From: Sphingobacteriales bacterium
GTDB taxonomy: Bacteria > Bacteroidota > Bacteroidia > Sphingobacteriales > Sphingobacteriaceae
NCBI GenBank assembly: GCA_026390835.1
Contig: JAPLFD010000007.1
Span: forward strand, 1 to 64,000
Length of the DNA: 64,000 bases
Reading direction: 5' to 3'
This document shows, one piece after another, positions 54,171 to 63,411 of the stretch. Position numbers and translations under genes: made by a program. The notes under the pieces were generated by a model. The model was not told the origin of the DNA. It did not search any database and saw nothing but the letters and a program-made list of their open reading frames with translations. Every line of letters starts with the position of its first letter. Positions within the stretch are counted from its first letter, which is position 1.

Positions 54171-54870
54171 AATAGCTGTTGTTGCCGGTGCCTCTCGGGG
54201 CATAGGCAGAGCCATTGCCACACAGCTTGCTGCGGCAGGTGCTCAGGTGATTTTATTAGCTAGAAACCAAAGCGACTTAAACGAAGCGCTTGCCGAAATT
54301 ACCCAAGAAGGTGGTTTGGCTGCCGCTTTTGGGTTAGATATTAGCGACGAACAAGCTGTGAAATCGGTTTTCCAGCAAATCACTCAGCAGTACAAACGCA
54401 TCGATATCTTGGTGAACAACGCCGGTATTGGAGAGTTTTACCCGGTAAGTGAAACCTCGGCTAGCTTTTGGGATGAGGTGATGAATACCAACGTAAAAGG
54501 TACGTTTTTGTGTAGCAAAGAAGCGGTTATTCAAATGCAAAGGCAGGGGAGTGGACATATTGTAAGCATTGCTTCCGATGTAGCTAAACGCACTTTTGCC
54601 AACGGTGCTTTGTATTGTTCTAGCAAATATGCGCAAGATGCCTTTTCATCCGCCTTGCGCAAAGAAGTACGAAAAGACGGCATTAAAGTGAGTGTAGTTT
54701 ACCCCGGTTTGGTAGATACCTATTTCAATAATAGCCAACCTGGAAACCCTGAAAATGCCACAAATTTAAAACCTGAGGATATTGCTGCTTCAGTACTCCA
54801 CATTCTAGCGGCACCTAAACATGTAGTTATAGATGAATTAATGATTCATCCCATTTCACAAGATTATTAG
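54154..54870 (+). CDS. Short-chain dehydrogenase/reductase
   Basis: The 238-residue classical SDR has the cofactor motif AGASRGIGRA (about residues 11-20), NNAG at about 89-92, the catalytic Ser in IVSIASDVAK and the YCSSKYAQD motif with the active-site Tyr and Lys. The Arg in ARNQSDL after the second strand suggests NADPH. It is most like 3-ketoacyl-ACP reductase or sepiapterin-type members. It starts inside the end of the GH65 gene, so it is translated with it. A role in maltodextrin use is not obvious. Confidence 0.92.
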   Translation: MPLQTKIAVVAGASRGIGRAIATQLAAAGAQVILLARNQSDLNEALAEITQEGGLAAAFGLDISDEQAVKSVFQQITQQYKRIDILVNNAGIGEFYPVSETSASFWDEVMNTNVKGTFLCSKEAVIQMQRQGSGHIVSIASDVAKRTFANGALYCSSKYAQDAFSSALRKEVRKDGIKVSVVYPGLVDTYFNNSQPGNPENATNLKPEDIAASVLHILAAPKHVVIDELMIHPISQDY

Positions 54871-54877
54871 TCTAAAA

Positions 54878-56608
54878 ATGAAAAAAAGCACCCTATTCCT
54901 ATCCCTTTTAGCATTTAGCTTAACCGCTAAAGCCCAAGTAAACGAAGCTATAAGCAACCATAAATTGGTTATTTATCAATTGTTACCCCGATATTTTGGC
55001 AATACCAATGCCACCAATAAACTTTATGGTTCTAAAGAAGAAAATGGCGTAGGTAAATTCAACGATATTACGCCAAAGGCCTTGCAAGAACTCAAAAAAC
55101 TAGGCATTAACTACGTGTGGTATACCGGAGTGGTAGAACACGCCACCATGACCGATTATACGGCCTACGGCATCAAGCAAGACGATCCCGATATAGTGAA
55201 AGGCAAAGCCGGCTCACCTTATGCCATTAAAGATTATTACGATGTAGACCCCGATTTAGCGGTAGACGTAAAAAATCGGATGGAAGAATACCAGAACCTG
55301 ATAAATCGTACCCATTCCGAAGGCTTGAAAATGATCATGGATTTTATCCCCAATCACGTAGCCCGCACTTACCAATCGGATGCCAAACCAGCTGGAGTGA
55401 TAGATTTTGGTGCCCAAGACGATAAAACAAAGGCTTACAGTCCGCAGAACGATTATTATTACATCCCCGGAAAAAACTTTATAGTACCTGCCGGAACAGA
55501 TGCTGGAGGTGCGCAATTTAGCCATCCGCTAAAAGATGGAAAATTTGATGAAAACCCAGCTAAAGTAACCGGAAATAATGTTTTCTCAGAAAAACCAAGC
55601 ATCGACGATTGGTACGAAACCATGAAATTGAATTATGGCTACGATTTGCAAAACGGTAAAAATTATTTAGATCCTGTGCCACCCGTATGGATCAAAATGA
55701 GAGATATTTTGGTGTTCTGGGCGAATAAAGGAGTTGATGGTTTCCGTTGCGATGTGGCTGAGTTTGTACCCGTAGAATTTTGGCATTGGGTAATTCCGGA
55801 AGTGCGTAAAATTAATCCGAATATGGTGTTTATTGCCGAGGCCTACGATCCGAGCAAATACGCAAACTATGTAAGCTACGGTGGTTTCAATTATATGTAC
55901 GATAAAGTGGGTTTATACGATGCCTTAAAGCCTTTAATTAAAAACGAGCCCAATGCTACCGTAGCCGATATTCGCAAAGTTGTACAATCGCAAGAGGGTG
56001 GCCTTTCTAACCACATGTTACGCTTTTTAGAAAACCACGATGAAGAACGCCTAGCCTCAAAAGGCTTTGCGCAACAACCAGAGTTTGCCAAAGCAGCTAT
56101 GGTAGTTTCCGCAACTTTGGGTAGTGGTCCAGTAATGATTTACTCGGGCCAAGAAGTAGGAGAGCAGGGCGCCGGTATAGAAGGCTTTGGCGACGATGAT
56201 AACCGCAGCACCATTTTCGATTATTGGGGCCAGCCTCAGCACCAGCAATGGCTTAACGGCGGTAAATTTGATGGAGGAGGTTTAACAGCTGCACAGAAAA
56301 ATTTAAGAACCTTCTATCAGCAGCTATTAATGTTGGTTCAATCGAACAAAGCCATACAATCGGGTACATTTACGGACGTATCTGCAGAGTTAGGCCTAGG
56401 AAACACCACAATGGCGTATGTTCGTTCTACCGATTCCGAACGGGTTTTGGTTTTAGCCAATTTCAATCGGGCCCAAATTGTGAATATTGCGGCTAAAACG
56501 CTTCAGAAAATTACCAAACAAGCCAAGCTAAAAAATCTACTTACAACTAAACCTCAGCCTGCATCGGTAAAACTTTTGCCCAACCAAGCCTTGATTCTCA
56601 GTTTTTAA
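54878..56608 (+). CDS. Periplasmic GH13 alpha-amylase family protein
   Basis: The 576-residue protein has a signal peptide (to AKAQ) and no large N-terminal extension. The GH13 regions are MDFIPNHVART (I), GFRCDVAEFVP with the nucleophile Asp (II), FIAEAYDP with the Glu (III) and FLENHDEERLAS (IV). The barrel contains an insert around residues 165-240 (NDYYYIPGKNF...). It is followed by the sugar transporter gene. The sub-family (alpha-amylase or alpha-glucosidase) is open. Confidence 0.92.
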   Translation: MKKSTLFLSLLAFSLTAKAQVNEAISNHKLVIYQLLPRYFGNTNATNKLYGSKEENGVGKFNDITPKALQELKKLGINYVWYTGVVEHATMTDYTAYGIKQDDPDIVKGKAGSPYAIKDYYDVDPDLAVDVKNRMEEYQNLINRTHSEGLKMIMDFIPNHVARTYQSDAKPAGVIDFGAQDDKTKAYSPQNDYYYIPGKNFIVPAGTDAGGAQFSHPLKDGKFDENPAKVTGNNVFSEKPSIDDWYETMKLNYGYDLQNGKNYLDPVPPVWIKMRDILVFWANKGVDGFRCDVAEFVPVEFWHWVIPEVRKINPNMVFIAEAYDPSKYANYVSYGGFNYMYDKVGLYDALKPLIKNEPNATVADIRKVVQSQEGGLSNHMLRFLENHDEERLASKGFAQQPEFAKAAMVVSATLGSGPVMIYSGQEVGEQGAGIEGFGDDDNRSTIFDYWGQPQHQQWLNGGKFDGGGLTAAQKNLRTFYQQLLMLVQSNKAIQSGTFTDVSAELGLGNTTMAYVRSTDSERVLVLANFNRAQIVNIAAKTLQKITKQAKLKNLLTTKPQPASVKLLPNQALILSF

Positions 56609-56665
56609 TGTAAATTTATAAAGCCTTTATACTAACCATATAATTTATAAACCTCAATACTAGTT

Positions 56666-58057
56666 ATGACTGCAACACAAAAACCAAAATTATCTTTTTG
56701 GCAAATTTGGAACATGAGTTTCGGATTTTTAGGCATCCAATTCGGATTTGCCTTACAAGGTGGATTCATGTCCCGTATTTTTCAAACCCTAGGCGCTAGC
56801 CAAGATAGTATTCCTGCACTTTGGATTGCAGCACCCTTAACCGGCTTGCTTGTACAACCTATTATTGGTTACATGAGCGATAGAACCTGGAGCCCAAGAT
56901 GGGGGAGACGTAAGCCCTTCTTTTTTATTGGAGCCATACTAAGCACCATTGTTTTATTTTTCATGCCACATTCACCCGTGTTGTGGGTAGCAGCAGGTTG
57001 CCTTTGGATATTAGATGCCTCCATAAATATAACCATGGAGCCTTTTAGGGCCTTAGTGGCCGATAAATTACCAGATTCGCAGCGCTCTTATGGTTTTGTA
57101 ATGCAAACGCTTATTATTGGTATTGGCACCTGGGTAGCCAGTAACTTACCCTGGTTGGTAACCCAAATGGGCGTGTCAAATGAAGCACAACCCGGATTAA
57201 TCCCGCTTTCTGTAAAAATAGCTTTTGCCATTGGCGGTGTAGTATTCTTGGCCTCGGTTTTATATACCATTTTCACCACAACGGAATATCCACCCGAAGA
57301 TTTGGATGCATTTAAAAAAGAAAATGAAGCCAATAAGGGATTTTTTAAAGGATTCAATGAAATTATTTCAAGTATTGGTGCAATGCCAAAAACCATGAAA
57401 TTATTAGGTATAATCCAATTTTTTAGTTGGTTCGCCTTTTTTGCCATGTGGAGTTTAGCTACCCCAGCCTTAACAACACACGTTTTTCATTCACCAGCCC
57501 CCGTAGAATCTACGTTTAATATGGCCGATGAAAACTCAAAAGCATTATTTATGGTTGCAAGCAAGGCTTACAACGATGCAGCCGATTTAGTAGGATCTTA
57601 TATGGGCATGTACGGATTATCCTCTATGGCATTCGCTCTCTTATTAACACTTTATGCCGCTAAACGCAGTATTAATAGAAAATATATTCACATGCTTAGC
57701 TTAATTGCCGGTGGTCTTGGTTTTATTTCGATGTATTATATTCAAGAACCTTCACAATTAATGTATTCCTTCATTTTAATAGGAATTTCTTGGGGTAGTA
57801 TCCTTTCCATGCCATATGCCATGTTGTCTAGCGCTATAAACCCCAATAAAATGGGCGTGTATATGGGTATCTTCAATATGTTTATCGTAATCCCTCAAAT
57901 TATTGCGGCAACCGGCGGCTTAAACTATTTATATCATATTATTTTTGGAGCCGATGTAATCAACGCCATGCTATTAGCCGGCTCCTCATTAATAGTGGCT
58001 GGATTGGCTAATTTTTTAATCACCGATAAAAACGTAATTACACAAACCGAATCCTAG
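56666..58057 (+). CDS. MFS sugar (maltose/sucrose) transporter, SLC45/GPH-like
   Basis: The 463-residue protein has about twelve transmembrane helices. The loop between helices two and three reads MSDRTWSPRWGRRKPFFF, the D-x(4)-G-R-R-K/P form seen in SLC45-type and bacterial maltose/sucrose proton symporters. GGFMSRIFQTLGA in helix 1 and RALVADKLPDSQRS after helix 4 also agree. A hydrophilic loop of about 60 residues lies in the middle (helices 6-7). Given GH65 in the same cluster, maltose is the probable cargo across the inner membrane. Confidence 0.9.
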   Translation: MTATQKPKLSFWQIWNMSFGFLGIQFGFALQGGFMSRIFQTLGASQDSIPALWIAAPLTGLLVQPIIGYMSDRTWSPRWGRRKPFFFIGAILSTIVLFFMPHSPVLWVAAGCLWILDASINITMEPFRALVADKLPDSQRSYGFVMQTLIIGIGTWVASNLPWLVTQMGVSNEAQPGLIPLSVKIAFAIGGVVFLASVLYTIFTTTEYPPEDLDAFKKENEANKGFFKGFNEIISSIGAMPKTMKLLGIIQFFSWFAFFAMWSLATPALTTHVFHSPAPVESTFNMADENSKALFMVASKAYNDAADLVGSYMGMYGLSSMAFALLLTLYAAKRSINRKYIHMLSLIAGGLGFISMYYIQEPSQLMYSFILIGISWGSILSMPYAMLSSAINPNKMGVYMGIFNMFIVIPQIIAATGGLNYLYHIIFGADVINAMLLAGSSLIVAGLANFLITDKNVITQTES

Positions 58058-58076
58058 TAATTTTAAAACACACACC

Positions 58077-59108
58077 ATGAAAAAAGGAATTCTTTACATC
58101 AGTATCTTACTAAGCGTATTAATCTCAGCATGTACCAATTCTTCTAACCCTACACTACAAAGTTATTTTGCACCCATAGATAGCGGTGTGCAAAGTGGAG
58201 GTGTAAAAATGGTTGAAATTAATACCCCAGCAGGAAAATTTAAAGTATGGACCAAGCGAATAGGCAATAACCCCCGAATTAAGGTATTACTCTTGCATGG
58301 CGGTCCCGCCATGACCCACGAATACATGGAGTGTTTCGAAAGCTTTTTCCCACAACAAGGATTTGAATTGATAGAATACGATCAGTTGGGATCATATTAC
58401 AGCGACCAACCAAAAGATAGCGTATTGTGGACCATCCCTCGTTTTGTAGATGAAGTAGAGCAAGTGCGTGTGGCCCTAAACTTAACCAAAGATAATTTTT
58501 ACGTATTGGGCAATTCATGGGGTGGTATTTTAGCCATGGAATATGCCTTAAAATATCAACAAAATATAAAGGGCTTAATTATTTCTAACATGGTTTCTAG
58601 TGCTCCCGAGTACGGAAAATATGCCGAGGAGGTTTTAGGTAAACAAATGAAACCCGAAGTGCTGGCAGAAATTAAACAAATTGAAGCCAGAAAAGATTTT
58701 GCCAATCCACGTTATATGGAATTGCTCATACCGAACTTTTACAAAGAACACATTTGCCGTTTAGCCGAATGGCCCGATGCACTTAACCGTACATTCAAAC
58801 ATGCCAATAGCGATGTGTATGTGCGTATGCAAGGCCCAAGCGAATTTGGTATTAGTGGCCTATTGGCCAATTGGGACATTACCAATAGACTGCCCGAAAT
58901 TTCCGTGCCTACCTTAATGGTTGGTGCCAAATACGATACCATGGACCCCAAAGCCATGGAAAAACAAAGTAAATTGGTTCAAAATGGAGCCTATTTAGAT
59001 TGCCCCAACGGCAGCCACCTAGCCATGTGGGACGATCAGCAAGTGTATATGAATGGCGTAATCAACTTTATCAAACAAGTAGACCAAGGAAGTTTCAATA
59101 AAAAATAA
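58077..59108 (+). CDS. Proline iminopeptidase-like lipoprotein (S33 alpha/beta hydrolase)
   Basis: The 343-residue protein has a lipoprotein signal (VLISAC, about residue 19). Downstream the S33 layout is complete: LLHGGPAMTHEYM with the oxyanion HGGP, DQLGSYYSD, the nucleophile elbow LGNSWGGILAMEYA and the His in NGSHLAMWDD. Proline iminopeptidases remove N-terminal proline from peptides; a membrane-anchored copy between a sugar transporter and an amylase is unexpected. All catalytic residues are present, unlike in the hydrolase lipoprotein at 36.9 kb. Confidence 0.9.
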   Translation: MKKGILYISILLSVLISACTNSSNPTLQSYFAPIDSGVQSGGVKMVEINTPAGKFKVWTKRIGNNPRIKVLLLHGGPAMTHEYMECFESFFPQQGFELIEYDQLGSYYSDQPKDSVLWTIPRFVDEVEQVRVALNLTKDNFYVLGNSWGGILAMEYALKYQQNIKGLIISNMVSSAPEYGKYAEEVLGKQMKPEVLAEIKQIEARKDFANPRYMELLIPNFYKEHICRLAEWPDALNRTFKHANSDVYVRMQGPSEFGISGLLANWDITNRLPEISVPTLMVGAKYDTMDPKAMEKQSKLVQNGAYLDCPNGSHLAMWDDQQVYMNGVINFIKQVDQGSFNKK

Positions 59109-59115
59109 AAACAAT

Positions 59116-61737
59116 ATGAAATTACATGTACTTGCCTATACCTTTTGCATAGGCCTATTGCTTGCTGGCTCAGCCTGTAAAAAAAGCCCTTCGGGTGCTG
59201 GAGGTGAACCCACTCCAGTTTCACCAGTGCCAACCACCGATGTAGGTTTACTAACCGTAAGCCCTGCTTTCCCGGTAGACAATGCTCCGGTAACCTTAAC
59301 CTTCGATGCCACTAAAGGCAATGCAGCATTAAATGGTTTTGCAGGTGATGTGTATATGCACATTGGCGTACTTACCGATCAGAGTACAGGCCCAACCAAT
59401 TGGAAATACGTAAAAGTAAATTCATTTACCACTCCCGATGCTTCCGTAAAAATGAATGCAATAGGAGGAGGGAAGTACCAATATACCCTAACACCCCGTA
59501 CATTTTTTGGCGTACCTGCCGGCGAAAAAATCTTACAAATTGCCGTATTGTTTAGAAGTGCCGATGGCGCTGTGGTAGGCAGAAATTCGGATGGAACGGA
59601 TATTTTTACGCCTATCTACGAATCTGCACCGCTACAAGTAAAATTCGCATCACCCGAATTTGAACCCATGTTTGTACCCAAACCAGTTGTGGGTGTTTTG
59701 GCAGTAGGCGGCACGGTGCAAGTGAAAGCACTTTCTAGCCGTAGCGCAAACCTAACGCTTAGTTTAAATGGAGTATCTTTTGCTACAGCCACCGCAGCTA
59801 CCAGTGTAACCGGTACAGCAACTATCACCGTAAATGGCATACAACAAGTTAAAATTTCTGCTGTAGAAAATGGAGTAACCGTTGAGCGAACTTTTGAGTT
59901 TATTATAAATGGCACGCCAACTATAGAAGCCTTACCTGCCGCAGCTACAAAAGATGGCGTAAATATCATCAATAACGGTACTTCGGCTATTTTTAATTTT
60001 ACCGCTCCTAATAAGGGTTCCGTATATCTTATTGGCGATTTTAACAATTGGGCACTCAGCAATAACTATGCCCTTAAACGTACCCCCGATGGCACACGTT
60101 GGTGGATTCAAATAGATAACCTAAGCCCACAAACCGAATATGCCTACCAATATTTTGTGGATGGTAACTTGCGTATTCCAGATCCCTATACCGAGAAAAT
60201 TTTAGATCCTTCTAATGATGCTTATGTATCGGCTTCGGTCTATCCGAATTTAAAAGCCTATCCGGCAGGCAAAACAACGGGCTTGGTTTCCACTTTTATA
60301 CCTAGCCCAACTGCTTACAACTGGCAAATAAATAACTTTAGCCGGCCAGCAAAAACCGATTTGGTAATTTACGAAATGCATATCCGCGATTTTGTAACCG
60401 AGCACAGTTATGCCGCTGCAGTTGCTAAATTAACCTACTTAAAAAACTTGGGCATTAACGCCATAGAACTAATGCCCGTAAACGAGTTTGAGGGCAACAA
60501 CAGCTGGGGTTACAATACTTCCTTCTATTTTGCTGCCGATAAATATTACGGTACCAAACAAGCCTTGCAAAATTTTATAGACGAATGCCATAAAAAAGGC
60601 ATCGCCGTTATTATAGATATGGTGCTCAACCATTCCTTTGGCCAATCGCCTATGGTACAATTGTACTGGGATTCGGCCAATAACCGCCCAGCAGCAAACA
60701 ACCCCTGGTTTAATATACAAGATAAGCACCCCTATGGTGTAGGCTACGATTTTAACCACGGTAGTGCCGATACCAAGTATTTTTCGAAAAAGGTGATGAA
60801 ATTTTGGTTAGAAGAATATAAAGTAGACGGTTTCCGTTTCGATTTATCAAAAGGCTTTACCCAAAACTTTACCAACGATGTAAACGCCTGGGGCCAATAC
60901 GACGCCTCTAGGATAGCCATATGGAAAGATTACAATGCCTATATCAAAACGGTAGATCCGAATGCATACGTGATTTTGGAGCACTTTGCAGCCGATAATG
61001 AGGAGAAAGAATTGGCAGCCGATGGCATGATGCTTTGGAACAATGTTACGGGGCCTTTTAAAGAAGCCAGTATGGGTTATCTTGCAAACTCTAATTTCGG
61101 CCGCATTTTATTCGATCAGCACAGCGGATTCCTCAGCAGCCAACAAGATAAATTAATAGGCTACATGGAAAGCCACGATGAAGAACGTGCCATGTATAAA
61201 AATTTGACCTTTGGTAACCAAACAGGTACCTACAATATAAAAAATGATTTAAGCACCTCCTTAGCCCGCCAAGAAATGACTATGGCCTTTATGCTCTGCG
61301 CACCCGGACCTAAAATGATTTGGCAATTTGGCGAATTGGGCTACGATATAAGTATCGACCAAAATGGCCGAACAGGAGAAAAACCCATCCTGTGGAATTA
61401 TTTCAACGATGCATCAAGAAAAGCCCTCTATGATGCCTTGGCTAAAATTATCAAACTACGCATAGCACAACCAGTATTCCAAACTACTAATTTCAATAGC
61501 GGTTTCGCTACTGCAGATGGGATAAAATACCTCCGCTTATTTGGTAGCGGCGGGGCCAACGTAGTGGTTGTAGGTAATTTCAATGTAACGCCTCAAACGG
61601 CAAACTTTTCTTTCCCGGCAAACGGCACGTGGTACGATTTTATGAACCCAGGACAAACAGAAAGCATTTCAGGTAATTATGCCAAAGTACTTGCACCTGG
61701 CGAATACCACATTTACACAACCGTAAACTATAACTAA
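59116..61737 (+). CDS. GH13 amylase/pullulanase lipoprotein with carbohydrate-binding domains
   Basis: The 873-residue protein has a lipoprotein signal (LLAGSACKKSPSG). Residues 40-280 form beta-sandwich domains of the SusE-like or Ig type. A CBM48-like domain follows (about 290-385, VYLIGDFNNWALS...TEYAYQYFVDG), then a GH13 barrel. Region I is DMVLNHSFG, II GFRFDLSKGF, III VILEHFA and IV YMESHDEERAMYK. The C-terminal beta domain is short. The protein plays the role SusG plays in the classic system. Residues after the lipid Cys are not acidic, so surface exposure is uncertain. Confidence 0.92.
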   Translation: MKLHVLAYTFCIGLLLAGSACKKSPSGAGGEPTPVSPVPTTDVGLLTVSPAFPVDNAPVTLTFDATKGNAALNGFAGDVYMHIGVLTDQSTGPTNWKYVKVNSFTTPDASVKMNAIGGGKYQYTLTPRTFFGVPAGEKILQIAVLFRSADGAVVGRNSDGTDIFTPIYESAPLQVKFASPEFEPMFVPKPVVGVLAVGGTVQVKALSSRSANLTLSLNGVSFATATAATSVTGTATITVNGIQQVKISAVENGVTVERTFEFIINGTPTIEALPAAATKDGVNIINNGTSAIFNFTAPNKGSVYLIGDFNNWALSNNYALKRTPDGTRWWIQIDNLSPQTEYAYQYFVDGNLRIPDPYTEKILDPSNDAYVSASVYPNLKAYPAGKTTGLVSTFIPSPTAYNWQINNFSRPAKTDLVIYEMHIRDFVTEHSYAAAVAKLTYLKNLGINAIELMPVNEFEGNNSWGYNTSFYFAADKYYGTKQALQNFIDECHKKGIAVIIDMVLNHSFGQSPMVQLYWDSANNRPAANNPWFNIQDKHPYGVGYDFNHGSADTKYFSKKVMKFWLEEYKVDGFRFDLSKGFTQNFTNDVNAWGQYDASRIAIWKDYNAYIKTVDPNAYVILEHFAADNEEKELAADGMMLWNNVTGPFKEASMGYLANSNFGRILFDQHSGFLSSQQDKLIGYMESHDEERAMYKNLTFGNQTGTYNIKNDLSTSLARQEMTMAFMLCAPGPKMIWQFGELGYDISIDQNGRTGEKPILWNYFNDASRKALYDALAKIIKLRIAQPVFQTTNFNSGFATADGIKYLRLFGSGGANVVVVGNFNVTPQTANFSFPANGTWYDFMNPGQTESISGNYAKVLAPGEYHIYTTVNYN

Positions 61738-61753
61738 TAGCTATTCTCTAACT

Positions 61754-61796
61754 CAACAAAGCCTTTCCTCCATACGGGGAAAGGCTTTGTTGTTTA
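61754..61796 (+). terminator. Rho-independent terminator after the maltodextrin cluster
   Basis: CAACAAAGCCTTTCC and GGAAAGGCTTTGTTG form a perfect 15-bp stem with a short loop, then TTTAAAAA. It ends the eight-gene plus-strand run. Confidence 0.92.
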
Positions 61797-61860
61797 AAAA
61801 TATTTTTAACGTGTTTGTTTTACCTTTTTGCTTGATCAAAAAGGGTTGAAAATACTCAAT

Positions 61861-61963
61861 GCAGAACGATGCTTCTGCGCTCAGGCCTTTACGCTGGCCC
61901 GCCGTTCTGCCGGGCCGTGGCTTTGTTATTGCTTGCCTTTTGTCACCCTGAGCTTGTCGAAGG
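61861..61963 (+). repeat. Composite dispersed repeat, copy B
   Basis: Core GCAGAACGATGCTTCTGC...CGTTCTGCCGGGCC (61861-61916) plus TGTCACCCTGAGCTTGTCGAAGG (61941-61963), the same two modules in the same order as copy A at 46940-47040 but on the other strand. The core contains GCAGAACG and its inverse CGTTCTGC. Confidence 0.85.
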
Positions 61964-62085
61964 TTATTGGCTGCTTCGACAGGCTCAGCATGACATTCCT
62001 GCTTTTTTAAGTGTAATATAGTGCCTTCTACTTTCACCCTAAGCTTGTCGGAGGTTATTAGCTGCTTCGACAGGCTCAGCATGAC
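61941..62085. repeat. Doubled REP/BIME-like hairpins
   Basis: Two imperfect hairpins, 61941-61995 and 62033-62085, each consist of CCCTGAGCTTGTCGAAGG-type and CTTCGACAGGCTCAGCATGACA arms around TTATTGGCTG or TTATTAGCTG. The second is a diverged copy of the first. They lie in the gap between the convergent maltodextrin operons; the rest of 61797-62181 holds nothing recognisable. Confidence 0.8.
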
Positions 62086-62181
62086 AAACAGCATGGCTAT
62101 CAATAGGGTATAGTGATTGTATTCAGCCCGTTATTTTCGGAACCAATTTACATAGGAGCGGAACACTCGTAGAATGGGCAC

Positions 62182-62215
62182 AAAAAAACCGCCCCAATTT
62201 CTCGGGACGGTTTTT
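62182..62215. terminator. Terminator after the SusE gene
   Basis: Read on the minus strand, AACCGTCCC, loop GAGAAATT, GGGGCGGTT then T7 forms a stem with one G-T pair. The plus strand also ends in T5, so it could act in both directions. Confidence 0.88.
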
Positions 62216-62232
62216 AAAATACATACTAAGTC

Positions 62233-63360
62233 TTACAGTTTAGTTAAGGTATACTTTAACTTACCGTAGTTTCTTAAATCCATTACAATTTTATAGTTAC
62301 CTGCAACAGTAACAGGAATGTTATTTCCACCTAAGCGATCTAAAACACCATCAGCATTTCCATCACCTAAATCTAAGTCATTCCAAGCATCATTCGGTCT
62401 GAATTTTAACCCACCAGCTCTAAGGGCTAGAGTAAGTTCTAAGGTTCCTGTTACCGGGTTATACACCAAGTCGGTATCAGCACCCCAGCCAGTTGGCGTA
62501 GCATCACCAATAACTCCCCAAGCTCTTGGGCTAGCTTTGTAGGTATCGGTATTGTCATCAAACTCTACCAAATAATAACCTGCGCCTAGAATTTGGGCAT
62601 TAGCAGAACCACCTACAGTACCGGTATTTACACCACTAGCATCTACACCGGTGTTTACACCACCTAAATCACCAGACCAAGACGGTACCGGTACGAATTT
62701 AAATTCGTTTACCGCAGATGGGAAATACATAAAACCTCTGTATACTTTATTGTCAAAAAGGCTCATAATTTGAGGCGCAGTTGCTGGATTCCAGCCGTAA
62801 TCACCTGCTGGGTTTGAATAAAATCCTTTAACAACAACACCACCAACAGTTGGATCGGCTTGGTGCGCACCAGCTACATACCAAGTAGGATACACGATGA
62901 TGATTTCATACGGTGTAATGGCTACGGTTTTTACATTAGAATAAACAGGAGCGATAGCCGTGTTTACCACTGCTTTCACTCTAAATTCTACGTTGGTAGA
63001 AACACCGTATTGGTAACCGGAAATATTTAACAAGGTGTTAAGTTGCTCCACGGTATATCCAAGCGTTAATTTACCGGCATCAATGTCTACATCTTTTGGT
63101 GTAGCAAAGCTAGTGCCTGCTTTGGCAATTTGAACGGTATACTTCACAGCAGATTTAAAGCCATAATCTGCGGCTGTCCACGTAAAGGTAACTGCAGCAT
63201 TGGCTTTGTTGGCCTCTGTTAAAACCAGTGTGGTAGCTGATGAGCTCAATACAGGTGCCTTTGCATTGGCAATGGTAGTTAAGGTCTCATCTTTTTTACA
63301 TCCCCATAGCGCTACGCTAAAGAATGTAAGTACGAGTAATTTATTGACTATTGTTTTCAT
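62233..63360 (-). CDS. SusE-type outer-membrane glycan-binding lipoprotein
   Basis: The 375-residue protein has a lipoprotein signal (SVALWGC, Cys21) followed by KKDE, which fits the acidic lipoprotein-export signal described for Bacteroidota surface lipoproteins. Residues 30-150 are the SusE fibronectin-like domain (APVLSSSATTLVLTEANKANAAVTFTWTAADYG). The rest consists of two SusE/SusF-type carbohydrate-binding beta modules with aromatic-rich turns (YPTWYVAGAHQ, ATPTGWGADTDLVYNP). SusE binds starch oligosaccharides beside SusCD. Its start is 51 bases after the susD stop. Confidence 0.92.
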   Translation of the reverse strand: MKTIVNKLLVLTFFSVALWGCKKDETLTTIANAKAPVLSSSATTLVLTEANKANAAVTFTWTAADYGFKSAVKYTVQIAKAGTSFATPKDVDIDAGKLTLGYTVEQLNTLLNISGYQYGVSTNVEFRVKAVVNTAIAPVYSNVKTVAITPYEIIIVYPTWYVAGAHQADPTVGGVVVKGFYSNPAGDYGWNPATAPQIMSLFDNKVYRGFMYFPSAVNEFKFVPVPSWSGDLGGVNTGVDASGVNTGTVGGSANAQILGAGYYLVEFDDNTDTYKASPRAWGVIGDATPTGWGADTDLVYNPVTGTLELTLALRAGGLKFRPNDAWNDLDLGDGNADGVLDRLGGNNIPVTVAGNYKIVMDLRNYGKLKYTLTKL

Positions 63361-63374
63361 ATAAACGTTGTTTA

Positions 63375-63398
63375 ACCGGAGGATTTAAGCCCTCCGGT
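63375..63398. other. Intercistronic hairpin between susD and susE
   Basis: ACCGGAGG and CCTCCGGT form a perfect 8-bp stem with an eight-base loop. No T tract follows on the minus strand. It may stabilise mRNA ends or tune susE levels relative to susD. Confidence 0.5.
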
Positions 63399-63411
63399 AT
63401 TATTACAATTA

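Noticed and set aside
61753-62103. Minus-strand ORF of 116 codons
   Set aside because: It lies over the terminator, the dispersed repeat and the REP hairpins; its sequence is translated repeat DNA.
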